Part shown: positions 9,609-18,189 of the stretch, piece after piece
Numbering within the stretch: position 1 is the stretch's first letter
Layout of the letters: each line of letters opens with the position of its first letter
Assembly (NCBI RefSeq): GCF_035920445.1
Contig: NZ_CP109162.1
Span: 2,480,001 to 2,544,000, forward strand
From: Nocardia sp. NBC_01730
GTDB lineage: Bacteria; Actinomycetota; Actinomycetes; Mycobacteriales; Mycobacteriaceae
Length of the DNA: 64,000 nucleotides
Reading direction: 5' to 3'
Position numbers and translations under genes: made by a program
Notes under the pieces: model-generated
The model's input: only the letters and a program-made list of their open reading frames with translations
Database searches by the model: none
What the model was told of the DNA's origin: nothing

Positions 9609-10871
9609 TCACGAATCCCAAGGCGGAGTCGGGGGGAAGACGACCGGCAGCGCGGCGAGGGCTCGATGGAAAGGCCCTGGCCGCCAGGACAATTCTTCTA
9701 CCGCGACGGCAGGCTGCAGTTCGGGCAGCGCGTCGAGCAGCTGGTCGATCGCGTCTTGGACGATCAGGTAGGCCGGGCTCCTTGCGGGGCAGGCGTGTGG
9801 CCCCAGGCCCCACGCCAGATGCGACCGGTTGCCGCTGTGGTCGGCGGCGCTGATCGCCGGGTCGTTGTTGCAGCCCGCCATGCTGATGACGACGGGTTGG
9901 TGCGCGGGCAGCCAGACATTGTCGATCAGGATCGGCTGGCGCGGGTAGCTGACGCTGAAGTTCGCCATCGGTGGGTCGGTGAACAGCACCTCGTCGAGAG
10001 CGTCGCGGGTGGACAGGCTGCCGCCGAGGACGTGACCGCCGAAGCGGTCGTCGGTGAGGATCAGCACGAGACTGTTGATGATCAGATTCCGCAGCGGTTC
10101 GATCCCGCCGTAGAGAACGACGAGCTGGTGGATCAGCTCCGCATCATCGAGGTTCGCCGGGTGCTGGAGCAGCCGCGTCGTGATGTCGACGCCCGGCTCG
10201 GCGCGTTTGAGTTCGACCAGCCGCAGCAGCGCCTCGCTGAGCATCCGGTTGCCCTCCTCGGCGTCGATGCCGTCGAAGACCGCGGCGGTCGCGGCGGCGA
10301 CCTGCTGCCCGATATCCGGCGGGCAACCCAGCATCGCGTTGATCGCCTCGAAGGCGAGCGGGAGGGCGTATCGGGTCACCAGGTCGGCCGTACCTGCCGC
10401 ACAGAAGGAGTTGATCAGCGGGACGGCGATCCGCTCAACCGTGCGGTGCAGGGCGTGCAGGTCTACTGCGTTGATGCTCGCGGTGTTGGCCTGCCGGTAG
10501 CGAAGGTGCTCATTTCCTGCGCTGCGCAGGGCGTTCGGACGCCACTCCAGGACCGGCAGCACTGGACAGTCGGCGGGGATGTTCGCCTGCCAGACGCGGG
10601 GGTCGGCCGGGAAGTGCGCCGGATCGTGCAGGATTCGCACCGCGGCGTGATAGCCGATCACCAGCGTCGCGGGCACCCCCGGCGCCAGCTCGACCGGCAC
10701 CATCGAACCGTAGCGGTCCCGCATGTCCCGGTAGGCGCGGTGCGGATCGGCCGCGAACTCGGCGGAATACAGCGACACACGTTCGGCACCGGTCTCGACC
10801 GGAGAACCATGGTGTGCGCCAAGGCTGTTCGCTGGGGGGACAAACTCTCGGGACACTGCACACTCCCACAT
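9609..10871 (-). CDS. CYP157-like cytochrome P450 lacking the EXXR arginine
   Basis: About 420 residues when started at the ATG at 10871; an in-frame start at 10961 would add 30 atypical residues. The haem-thiolate loop reads LAWGLGPHACPARSPA, giving the Cys ligand but Pro instead of the usual following residue. The I-helix reads YGGIEPLRN, without the acid-Thr proton relay. The K-helix reads DEVLFTDPP, where the EXXR Arg is replaced by Phe. This combination, and the C-terminal LSWRPGPFHRALAALPV, recalls the CYP157 family of actinobacterial conservons, which also lack EXXR. No conservon genes (CvnA-D) are seen here. Catalytic role is unknown. Confidence 0.8.
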   Translation of the reverse strand: MWECAVSREFVPPANSLGAHHGSPVETGAERVSLYSAEFAADPHRAYRDMRDRYGSMVPVELAPGVPATLVIGYHAAVRILHDPAHFPADPRVWQANIPADCPVLPVLEWRPNALRSAGNEHLRYRQANTASINAVDLHALHRTVERIAVPLINSFCAAGTADLVTRYALPLAFEAINAMLGCPPDIGQQVAAATAAVFDGIDAEEGNRMLSEALLRLVELKRAEPGVDITTRLLQHPANLDDAELIHQLVVLYGGIEPLRNLIINSLVLILTDDRFGGHVLGGSLSTRDALDEVLFTDPPMANFSVSYPRQPILIDNVWLPAHQPVVISMAGCNNDPAISAADHSGNRSHLAWGLGPHACPARSPAYLIVQDAIDQLLDALPELQPAVAVEELSWRPGPFHRALAALPVVFPPTPPWDS

Positions 10872-11449
10872 CAGAACGACTTCGACGAATGCGAGCCAGG
10901 AAACGGCGGCGTGGACCACCGCGCGGCTAAACCTCGCTGTCGTCCAGTCCATTCGGCGCACCGTGGCACCGCGTCACCCAGACCAACGGGCGGATCGACA
11001 CACAGGATGGTCCGGTAGGTAGGTCGCTGACATCGGTAGACCCGTGTGACCTGGGCCGATCCCCCTTTTGACCGGATCCCTTTCAGCCGAAGGTCGATCA
11101 GCGGTTCCCTGTGTGATGCATGCACTTCCGAGGAGGCATCAGCTAGAACGCCTGCGCGGCCGAGGTTTATGGTGTGACTCGAACTCTCGATGTCCGCGAA
11201 AATGTTTCGTTTCGCGTCGAGCCCGACCCGATGCTCGGTAATATCGCCGGTTCGCTGTATGAGGTACACCTGGCGCCCAGGGGATGCCGCATGCGGGAAA
11301 TGGTGGCCAGTGGTCAGGCGGGCTGGAATGATGGCGGGGCGGGTCCGGCGCTCGTATCGACGGGGACACAACGAATTCGGTGCGCGCGCGGCTGGTGTAT
11401 AACAACCATCGGCCCGGCCGACTCCACCGACAAGCGATAGCGAGACACG
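10872..11449. other. Gene-free interval between P450 and membrane protein
   Basis: About 580 bp. It must hold the divergent promoters of the P450 gene and the 11450 gene. Short open frames exist on both strands, but none has a convincing ribosome site together with protein-like composition. No tRNA, transposase or strong hairpin was noticed. Confidence 0.5.
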
Positions 11450-11872
11450 ATGCACGGTTACCTGAACCAGGTGTCCCAAGGCGCAACCCCTTCCGGCTAT
11501 CCGACGCGCGAGAGTTCCGGCTATCCGACGCGTGAGAGCCGTGACGCCCGCCCGGTCGAACCACCGAGCAATGCGGACCTGATCGTGAGTGCGTTGCTGT
11601 GGTTCCTGCCCGCGTCGCTGGCCATGATGTCGGCGATCATCGCGCCGTGGTTTCTGATGGCAGGCGGTGTGTGTGACGCCAAACCGGCCTGCCATGTCGA
11701 CACGAGCGCGGGCGCGTGGGTGATGATCGGCGGCGGAATCGTGGGATTCGTCGTCGGCGCGGTGATGTCGGGCATGGCGGCCAAGCAGGGACGAGCACTG
11801 TTTCCCGGCGCGGCGCTCGGCGCCGCGCTGGTGCTTCTGGCCTGGTTCGCGGGCTCGTTCCTGCTGGGTTAG
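11450..11872 (+). CDS. Small membrane protein with repeated N-terminal tail
   Basis: A 140-residue protein. Residues 1-45 are polar and include two tandem copies of SGYPTRES. Three or so hydrophobic segments follow: around IVSALLWFLPASLAMM, VMIGGGIVGFVVGAV, and the C-terminal ALGAALVLLAWFAGS. Two cysteines (VCDAKPACHVD) lie in the loop after the first segment and could form a disulfide outside the membrane. I do not recognise the family; similar small multi-span proteins are common in Nocardia. It stands alone, 256 bp before the TPP riboswitch. Confidence 0.65.
   Translation: MHGYLNQVSQGATPSGYPTRESSGYPTRESRDARPVEPPSNADLIVSALLWFLPASLAMMSAIIAPWFLMAGGVCDAKPACHVDTSAGAWVMIGGGIVGFVVGAVMSGMAAKQGRALFPGAALGAALVLLAWFAGSFLLG
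11492..11539 (+). repeat. 24-bp tandem repeat (2 copies) inside the small membrane protein
   Basis: Two adjacent 24-bp units, 11492-11515 and 11516-11539, differ at two third-codon positions and encode SGYPTRES twice. This looks like an in-frame slippage duplication in a disordered N-terminal tail. Confidence 0.85.
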
Positions 11873-12127
11873 TCACCCAGGGAGACGAAGGCGACTCCTG
11901 CGAATCACACAGTGCCACAAGCCGTTTCGGCCCATGGGGTCCCGATCGATTTCCGAGAAGTCAGTGCGCGTCGTAGATGCCCTGGTAGTTGGCCGGGGCG
12001 GTACGGCGGACCGGTGTCGAAGCGGTTCGAGGCAAGACGAGCCGGGTCACCGAGGTGCCATCACGTCGCGCCCTCGCTGTTGTCTCGGTCGCCAGGACGG
12101 GTGCGGGTGTACGATTCGCCGGAATCA

Positions 12128-12222
12128 CCCCACCGCGGGAGCTCGGGCACGGCCGGGCTGAGAGGGCGGACCCTGCGTCGCCGACCGCATGAACCTGTCC
12201 GGGTAATGCCGGCGTAGGGAGC
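12128..12222 (+). promoter_or_regulatory. TPP riboswitch (THI element)
   Basis: The conserved thi-box blocks appear in order and spacing: CGCGGGAGCTCGGGC, then GGCTGAGAGGG, then GACCC, then a variable arm, then CATGAACCTG and GGGTAATGCCGGCGTAGGGAG-like sequence. The last block ends about 9 bases before the ATG at 12231. It contains the only purine-rich ribosome site (AGGGAG), so the aptamer's 3' strand overlaps the Shine-Dalgarno. This favours control of translation by thiamine pyrophosphate. It also tells that the downstream permease takes up a thiamine-related compound. Confidence 0.93.
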
Positions 12223-12230
12223 TTTCCGCC

Positions 12231-13598
12231 ATGTCGTCATCGACCTTGGACAAAGCCGGGCGCGAAGCGCCGCTTACGCTCGACGAGCCCGCGCCGAAGG
12301 TCCTGTCGTTCTGGGACCAAAGCGCGTTCTGGGCCAACCTCGGCGTCAGCCTCTTCGCGTTCTCCGGTGCGTACACGGTGCTCGCGCCGAATACGCAGGG
12401 CACCGCGCAGATCTCGATCGCGGCGGGCATTCTCGCAACGATCATCGGAACCGTGGTGGGCGGGTTGATGCTCGGTGCGGCAGCCGTCCCCGGTGCGCGG
12501 ACCGGCAAGCCCGCGATGATGCTGCTGCGTGGTCTGTTCGGCGGGAAGCTCAGCTACCTGCCGACGGTGCTCAACATCGCGCAGCTGATCGGCTGGGGGA
12601 CCTTCGAGCTGATCGTGATCGGCGACGCGGCCGACGAGCTGTTCCACGGCGGCCCGCACTGGCTCTATGTGGTGGCCGCTGGCGTGCTCACGACCATCCT
12701 GACGATCTGGCCGCTCGGGTCGGTCCGGCTGCTGCGCCGGTTCGTGACGGTCGGCGTCGTCATCGCACTGATCTGGTTCTATGTCCAGTTCTTCCGGGCC
12801 AGCCTGCCCGACCTGCGGAGCAATCCCGGTCCGCGCGGAGGCGGCCCGTTCGGGGTGGACTGGAATCTCTTCTGGATCGCGACCGACGCCGCGCTGGCCG
12901 TCTCGATCTCCTGGGTGCCGGTCGCCGCCGACTACACCCGCCATGCCCGCAGCGCCCGCTCGGCGTTCGGGGCAGCCAGCGGGGCGTACGCGGTCACCCA
13001 GATCGTCGCCTACGTCCTCGGGCTGTTCGCGCTGGCGCTCGCGACCGGCGACGGTGGCCCCTACGCCCCGTTCCTCCAGGCGAGCCTCGGCGCACTGTTC
13101 TTCTTCGTCTTCGTAGTGCGCGAGACCGATCAGTCGTTCGCCAACGTCTACTCCACCGCCGTCTCGATCCAGAACCTGGCGCCGCGAATCGACCGCCGTA
13201 TCCTCTCGATCGGTCTCGGCATCCTGATCACGCTGCTCGCGCTGCGATTGAATATGGCCAACTACTTCGGCTTCCTCGGGCTGATCGGGTCGGTGTTCGT
13301 GCCACTGCTCGGTGTGCTGGTAGCCGACTTCTTCCTGCGGGCGAAAGGCAAGTGGAACACTGGGCAGGACGCGCCCTCACGCTGGGGAATGGTCTTCGCC
13401 TGGCTGCTGGGCCTTTCGGTATATCAGCTGGTCAACCCCGGTGATGCGGGTGTGTGGACCGACTTCTGGGTACGGGTTCGGGACACCTTGCATTTCACCG
13501 AGCAACCGTGGATGAGTGCGTCACTGCTGTCGTTTCTCGCCGCGGTGCTGGTGGCATGGCTGGTCGGACGGGTCGCAGCGCTACGGAAGCCGACGTAG
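12231..13598 (+). CDS. CytX-like NCS1 permease, TPP-riboswitch controlled
   Basis: A 455-residue protein with about 12 hydrophobic segments and the fold of the nucleobase:cation symporter-1 family (purine-cytosine permease type). Characteristic parts are FWANLGVSLFAFSGAY near the N-terminus and ISWVPVAADYTRHARS in the middle. CytX transporters under thi-box control are believed to import the pyrimidine precursor of thiamine (HMP) or related pyrimidines. The riboswitch directly upstream supports that role here. The gene ends 20 bp before the DUF72 gene, with which it could share a transcript. Confidence 0.85.
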   Translation: MSSSTLDKAGREAPLTLDEPAPKVLSFWDQSAFWANLGVSLFAFSGAYTVLAPNTQGTAQISIAAGILATIIGTVVGGLMLGAAAVPGARTGKPAMMLLRGLFGGKLSYLPTVLNIAQLIGWGTFELIVIGDAADELFHGGPHWLYVVAAGVLTTILTIWPLGSVRLLRRFVTVGVVIALIWFYVQFFRASLPDLRSNPGPRGGGPFGVDWNLFWIATDAALAVSISWVPVAADYTRHARSARSAFGAASGAYAVTQIVAYVLGLFALALATGDGGPYAPFLQASLGALFFFVFVVRETDQSFANVYSTAVSIQNLAPRIDRRILSIGLGILITLLALRLNMANYFGFLGLIGSVFVPLLGVLVADFFLRAKGKWNTGQDAPSRWGMVFAWLLGLSVYQLVNPGDAGVWTDFWVRVRDTLHFTEQPWMSASLLSFLAAVLVAWLVGRVAALRKPT

Positions 13599-13618
13599 CC
13601 GTTTGCCACCATGGAGGG

Positions 13619-14428
13619 ATGGGCCAGATTCGAGTCGGCACATCGGGATGGGTGTATCCGCCCTGGCGCGGGGTGTTCTACCCCGCAGGGCTGGCGCAGA
13701 AGCGTGAACTGGCCTACCTGTCCGAGCGGCTCGACAGCGTCGAGATCAACGGGTCCTTCTATTCGCTACAACGTCCGTCGAGCTATCAGATGTGGGCCGA
13801 GCAGACCCCGGACGACTTCGTGTTCGCGGTGAAGGGCAGCAGATTCATTACCCACATCAAGCGGCTCCGCGACGGCGACACGCTGCTGGCGAACTTCCTC
13901 GCGTCCGGACCGCTCGCGCTCGGGCCGAAGCTGGGCCCGATCCTCTGGCAGCTGCCACCGAACTTCTCATTCGACGCGCAGGTGCTCGACGCGTTCCTCG
14001 CCCACCTCCCCCGCACCACCGCGCAAGCCGTCGAGGTCGCGCAGCGACACGACTACCGGGTCGATCCCGCACATACGACGACCGACGCCGACCGCCCGAT
14101 GCGGTATGCGATGGAGATCCGGCACGACAGCTTCGCGACGCCGAGGTTCACCGAATTGCTCACGCGGCACGGCGTCGCGCTGGTGGTCGCCGACTCGGCG
14201 GGCAAGTATCCGCTGCTCGAGGAGGTCACCGCGGACTTCGTGTACATCCGGTTGCACGGGCACGACGAGCTCTACGTCAGCGGGTACACCGACGACGACC
14301 TGGACACGTGGGCCGCGAAGATCCGCGGGTGGGCCGAATCCTGCGATGCATACGCCTATTTCGACAACGACGCGAAGGTGATGGCGCCACGCGACGCCAT
14401 CGCTCTACGGACCCGGCTCGTGGCCTAG
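13619..14428 (+). CDS. DUF72 family protein
   Basis: A 269-residue protein typical in length for DUF72 (YecE-like). The hallmark N-terminus IRVGTSGWVYPPWRGVFYP, then VEINGSFYSLQRPSSY and FAVKGSRFITHIKRL, then EIRHDSF and YIRLHGHDELY, follow the family pattern of a TIM-barrel. The biochemical function is not established. The chosen ATG follows a GGAGGG stretch with no spacer, which is unusual; translation may be coupled to the upstream permease, which ends 20 bp earlier. Confidence 0.9.
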   Translation: MGQIRVGTSGWVYPPWRGVFYPAGLAQKRELAYLSERLDSVEINGSFYSLQRPSSYQMWAEQTPDDFVFAVKGSRFITHIKRLRDGDTLLANFLASGPLALGPKLGPILWQLPPNFSFDAQVLDAFLAHLPRTTAQAVEVAQRHDYRVDPAHTTTDADRPMRYAMEIRHDSFATPRFTELLTRHGVALVVADSAGKYPLLEEVTADFVYIRLHGHDELYVSGYTDDDLDTWAAKIRGWAESCDAYAYFDNDAKVMAPRDAIALRTRLVA

Positions 14429-14568
14429 TTGTCCGGTGACCGGTCCGCACATGTGCTCCGCAGCAGCTCCGGAGCGATCGTCACGCTCGAATTGCTCCGC
14501 GCCCGGCCGGAACCGGTGCGCACACCGGCTCGATCGGATTCTGCTCCGCAGGTGGCGCGCGGAGTCCG

Positions 14569-14892
14569 CTACGCCGACTGTGGCAGCGGGTGCAGGGCGG
14601 CGAGGGCGCGCAAAGCGTCGGCGCGGGAGATGGGCTGGTCGTTCTCCAGGGCGGCCAGTTCCAGCTCGATCCAGTCGCGGATGAGCGCGGACATGGTGAC
14701 GTTGCGCTGTTCGGCGGCCTTCTTGACCCGCTGGTGCAGATCGAGCGGAATGCGCAGGGACGTGGTGACGGTGACCGCGTCCTCGGCACGCAGCGGCGGC
14801 GGCACGTCGGCCGGTGCCACCGGCGCGTCGGAGTATTCGAGGACGGATAGGAAGTCCTGGACGTCATTCGGATTTGTCGGGTAGTCAGTCAT
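14569..14892 (-). CDS. Ribbon-helix-helix antitoxin-like protein (BrnA-like position)
   Basis: A 107-residue acidic protein. A central stretch reads TTSLRIPLDLHQRVKKAAEQ followed by RNVTMSALIRDWIELELA, which is the beta-strand plus two-helix pattern of ribbon-helix-helix DNA-binding antitoxins. Its start overlaps the end of the upstream toxin-like gene by 8 bp, the toxin-first order known for BrnTA modules. It probably represses the shared promoter and neutralises the partner. The specific family is inferred. Confidence 0.65.
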   Translation of the reverse strand: MTDYPTNPNDVQDFLSVLEYSDAPVAPADVPPPLRAEDAVTVTTSLRIPLDLHQRVKKAAEQRNVTMSALIRDWIELELAALENDQPISRADALRALAALHPLPQSA

Positions 14893-15163
14893 CGGCGTGC
14901 TCCCAGCGCTCGAGTTCGGCCACCTGGGCGGCGGTCATCTCGACCGCCCCAAGGATGTCCCACTGCCAGCCTTCGGTGCGGCGGACAGCGACGATGAGTG
15001 GCCGACCGGTGTCGGTGCGGCCCCACACCGTCAGGACCGCCAGCTCGTTTCGGCCACGCGCCCGTCGAGGCCATCGGCGGGCACCCATGAGCACCTGCGC
15101 CACCTCGCGAGGGTCGATCCCCACCAGCGACAACAATGCCCACTCAGGCCAGTTATAACCCAC
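14885..15163 (-). CDS. BrnT-like toxin candidate
   Basis: A 92-residue protein. The layout is a short helical N-terminus (IDPREVAQVLMGARRW), a basic segment, a strand pair (LAVLTVWGRTDTGRPLIVAVRRT), and a C-terminal motif DILGAVEMTAAQVAELERWE. This resembles BrnT ribonuclease toxins (RelE-like fold), where GRT.DGR..VV and ..I.AR.MT..E..RY are typical. The usual catalytic set cannot be confirmed by eye. It lies first in a two-gene unit with the ribbon-helix-helix gene. Confidence 0.55.
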   Translation of the reverse strand: MGYNWPEWALLSLVGIDPREVAQVLMGARRWPRRARGRNELAVLTVWGRTDTGRPLIVAVRRTEGWQWDILGAVEMTAAQVAELERWEHADD

Positions 15164-15208
15164 GATCAGCGATAATACAAGCGTATTGCGTGGCCGATCG
15201 TCCGCTGA

Positions 15209-17050
15209 CTAGCGCGCGTTCGCGCGGGAGCGGTTCCAACTCTGCCAGCTGTCCTCCTCGAGGTCGGCACGCAGCCGGGCACGCAGGTCGGTGCGCAGCG
15301 GCTCGGGGAGGCGATCGGTCGCGGGAAGGATGTCCGGCGAGAGGGTGCCGAGATAGTCGGCGTCGAACGACCTGCCCTGTTGCCAGCGGTCGATGTTCTT
15401 GTCGGCGATCAGCCGTTCCGGGTCGAGGACCGCGAGGGCGAGCACCGTGACCATGGCGGAGCCGAGCACAGCACGCGGCAGCCACGAGCGTTCCAAACGC
15501 GCTACTGCCACCAGGACCTGGAGGTAGACCAGGCCGAGCCACAATTCGCAGACCTCAACCACCAGGCGAAGGACCGTGAAGCCATAGGCCTGCTGGTAGG
15601 TCCACATCCGGCCGAGGGCCGAGGCGACGATGATCAGCGCGAGCACGCTCACCGCCGTGAGCAGCCCGCGCAGCCACAGCCGGTCGACGGCGGTGTCCTG
15701 GGCAGCCCAGCGCAGCACGAGCATGAGCACCGCCAGGGTCAGGACGGTGACCGCCGACAGTTGCCAGAACCCGCTGCGGGCGTACTCGGCGTAGGTCAGG
15801 CCCGCGGTGCGCCGGACGTATCCATCGCCGCCGAAGAGGGCGACGAACTGTGCGACCACGAACGCGGCGAACAGGACCGCCAGCGCGCCGACCGGCAGCG
15901 CCCACTCCGGGCGCCGCAAACTCTGGCCGCTTCCTGCCGAGGCGGCGGGCAGCGGCGGCCCGGCGAGCACGAACATCGCCCCCAGCGCACCGAGCGTGAC
16001 CACCGCGAAAAGGACGATCCACCGTGCCACCGATGGCGCGTCGAGGTCCGGCGTCACCGTCGCGAGCAAGGTCGCGAACGTCGCGTCGGCACTGCCGAGC
16101 AGCGGCACGAATACCGCAAGCAGCGCGACGGTCACCACCAGCGACAGCCCGAACCGCCACTCCCGCTTCGCCTTACTCGCGTGCACCCGGCTCATGCCCG
16201 CGTACACCCACGGGACCGCGGCCAATGCCTCGAGCGGAACCGCGATCGTGTCGTAGAGGACGCCGTTCGCCGACCGGCGTCCGACGACGGCCAGCGAACC
16301 GGCCACACACGCCGCGACGACACACAGCGCGAACAGCCAGCCCGCGGCCCGGAACGCCCCGACCGCTAGCAGGGCGAGCGCGAGCGTTGTCCACCAGGCC
16401 CTTTCCGCGTTCTCCCGGCGCTGGACTACTGCTGGCTCGGGTCCGCCGTGTCGTAGTACTACGCGATCACCATGTCCGACGCAGCGGGCACGGCCGGACG
16501 GACCTCGCAGGCGCCGGATGAGTCCGGGCACGGCCTGCCGTTCGGTCTTCGGTTCCCGCGCAGTACCTTCCGCGGTTCCAGGCTCGACGGTCAAGTCCAC
16601 GGCACTCCTGCGGGCGTTGCGGTCGACGAGGAAGACCGCCATCGCGGCCACGGCGCCTGCGAGGACCCAGCCGATTCCCGGGCGGTCCCCCGGGACCAGA
16701 ATCGCGGCAGCCAGCCCGGAGACCAGCGCGGCGGGCACCACTCCAGGAGGACAGGCGACTCGTCGCCACTTCGGTGGCGGCATTCGGATCAGCGGAGTCG
16801 GCTGAGCGGCTGTGCGGGACATCGGCGCGGCGTCCCCCCGGGCTTTCGGTTCGGCGCTGCCAAAGGCTTCGCCCCCGGGACCCTTTCTCAGCGGCGCAGT
16901 CACATCCGGTACCGAAGCAGGTCGCACGGCAGTCTCTCGCTCCGACTCGGCGGCCGATTCGAGGGATTCCGACGTCGAATCACGGGGGATGCCAGCCTCT
17001 GGTAAGGACGATGTTTCTGTACTCGGCTCGGGTTCAGGCGTTTCGGTCAT
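15209..17050 (-). CDS. DUF4173/DUF4153 multispanning membrane protein
   Basis: 613 residues from the ATG at 17050, which has a GGAGGG ribosome site about 8 bases upstream. Residues 1-~100 are Pro/Glu/Ser-rich and probably cytoplasmic. After them come at least ten hydrophobic segments. The C-terminal tail DPERLIADKNIDRW and DADYLGTLSPDILPATD matches the conserved end of DUF4173 proteins. Function is unknown. It follows the kinase gene by 74 bp on the same strand, so it is probably the third gene of the response regulator-kinase operon. The context suggests a membrane or envelope stress output, by inference only. Confidence 0.75.
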   Translation of the reverse strand: MTETPEPEPSTETSSLPEAGIPRDSTSESLESAAESERETAVRPASVPDVTAPLRKGPGGEAFGSAEPKARGDAAPMSRTAAQPTPLIRMPPPKWRRVACPPGVVPAALVSGLAAAILVPGDRPGIGWVLAGAVAAMAVFLVDRNARRSAVDLTVEPGTAEGTAREPKTERQAVPGLIRRLRGPSGRARCVGHGDRVVLRHGGPEPAVVQRRENAERAWWTTLALALLAVGAFRAAGWLFALCVVAACVAGSLAVVGRRSANGVLYDTIAVPLEALAAVPWVYAGMSRVHASKAKREWRFGLSLVVTVALLAVFVPLLGSADATFATLLATVTPDLDAPSVARWIVLFAVVTLGALGAMFVLAGPPLPAASAGSGQSLRRPEWALPVGALAVLFAAFVVAQFVALFGGDGYVRRTAGLTYAEYARSGFWQLSAVTVLTLAVLMLVLRWAAQDTAVDRLWLRGLLTAVSVLALIIVASALGRMWTYQQAYGFTVLRLVVEVCELWLGLVYLQVLVAVARLERSWLPRAVLGSAMVTVLALAVLDPERLIADKNIDRWQQGRSFDADYLGTLSPDILPATDRLPEPLRTDLRARLRADLEEDSWQSWNRSRANAR

Positions 17051-17124
17051 GATTGTTCCCTCCTCGGGGTGTACGGCATCGCCCCGGGACCCTCGTGGCG
17101 GTCCGGGTTGTCTGGTGCGGTAGG

Positions 17125-18189
17125 TCAGGGATTCGGCAGAACCACTCGAATGCGGGAGCCGGGGTCGGCGACGGCGATGGTCCCGCCATGCAGGTCGACC
17201 ACCCAGCGGGAGATGGCAAGACCCAGGCCGGTGCCGCCGTCCGCGGTGCGGCCGCCGCGGGTGAAACGGTCGAAGACAGTGGCGCGCTCGGCGGGCGGAA
17301 TGCCGGGCCCTTCGTCCTGCACGTCGATGACGACCTCGCCCGGGGACGCCCGTGCGGCGACGCGGACTTCGCCACCCGCGGGGCCGTGCCGCGCGGCGTT
17401 GTCGAGCAGGTTGAGCAGCACCTGATGTAAACGCGCACGGTCCGCGTACATGCGAGCGGCGCCGGGTAGCACGTCGGTGTGGAAGCGCACGCCGCGTCCG
17501 AGCGCGGCTGTCATGACCTCGGCCTCGGCGACGACCTCGGCCAGCAGGGGCGCGATAGGAAAATCTTCGCGGTCGAGCGCGAAGGCGCCCGCTTCGATGC
17601 TGGACAGGTCCAGCAGTTCGGAGACCAGCAGGCTCAGCCGCTCGGTCTGGGCCAGTGCTGTGCGCAGCGTCGTCGGATCGGGTACGGAGACGCCGTCGAC
17701 CAGATTCTCCAGCACCGCGCGCAAGGCCGTGATGGGCGTGCGCAGTTCGTGTGAGACATTCGCGATGAGGTCGCGGCGTTGCTGGTCGGCCGCAGCCAAG
17801 TCGGCGGCCATCTGGTTGAACGCCACCGCCAGCTGCCCGACCTCGTCGCGTGAGCTCGCCCGCACCCGACGGGTGTAGTCGCCGTGTGCCATCCGCTTGG
17901 CCGCCGCCGTCATTTCGCGCAGCGGCCTGGTGATGCCGTGCGCGAGGAACTGCGAAGTCACCAGCGCGATCACCACCGCGGTGATCGTCGTTCGCGGCGG
18001 CAGCCATCCGATCTTGAACCGGAAGAAACCGAACGCGACTCCACCCGAGCACAGCATGAGGATCGCCAACTTCAGCTTGATCGACTGCACCGGATCCAGC
18101 GGCCGTGGCAACGCCTCGGCCACCCGATCGCCCATTCGGCGGACCCACCGCCGAGCGACGATCGCCGAAGCAGCTATACCCGGATTCAC
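17125..18189 (-). CDS. HAMP-domain sensor histidine kinase
   Basis: 354 residues from a GTG that overlaps the regulator's stop codon (GTGA). There is a short N-terminus, two hydrophobic segments with almost no extracellular loop between them, then a HAMP domain around GITRPLREMTAAAKRMAHGDY. The phosphoacceptor box is NVSHELRTPITALRAVLEN, the N box NLLDNAARHG, and the ATP-lid motifs DEGPGIP and GTGLGLAIS. All catalytic boxes are intact. The tiny sensor loop suggests an intramembrane-sensing type. Translational coupling with the regulator indicates a cognate pair. Confidence 0.9.
   Translation of the reverse strand: MNPGIAASAIVARRWVRRMGDRVAEALPRPLDPVQSIKLKLAILMLCSGGVAFGFFRFKIGWLPPRTTITAVVIALVTSQFLAHGITRPLREMTAAAKRMAHGDYTRRVRASSRDEVGQLAVAFNQMAADLAAADQQRRDLIANVSHELRTPITALRAVLENLVDGVSVPDPTTLRTALAQTERLSLLVSELLDLSSIEAGAFALDREDFPIAPLLAEVVAEAEVMTAALGRGVRFHTDVLPGAARMYADRARLHQVLLNLLDNAARHGPAGGEVRVAARASPGEVVIDVQDEGPGIPPAERATVFDRFTRGGRTADGGTGLGLAISRWVVDLHGGTIAVADPGSRIRVVLPNP

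Noticed and set aside
9666..11018. 450-codon plus-strand frame opposite the P450
   Set aside because: Shadow of the P450 gene, which carries the haem-binding motif on the other strand.
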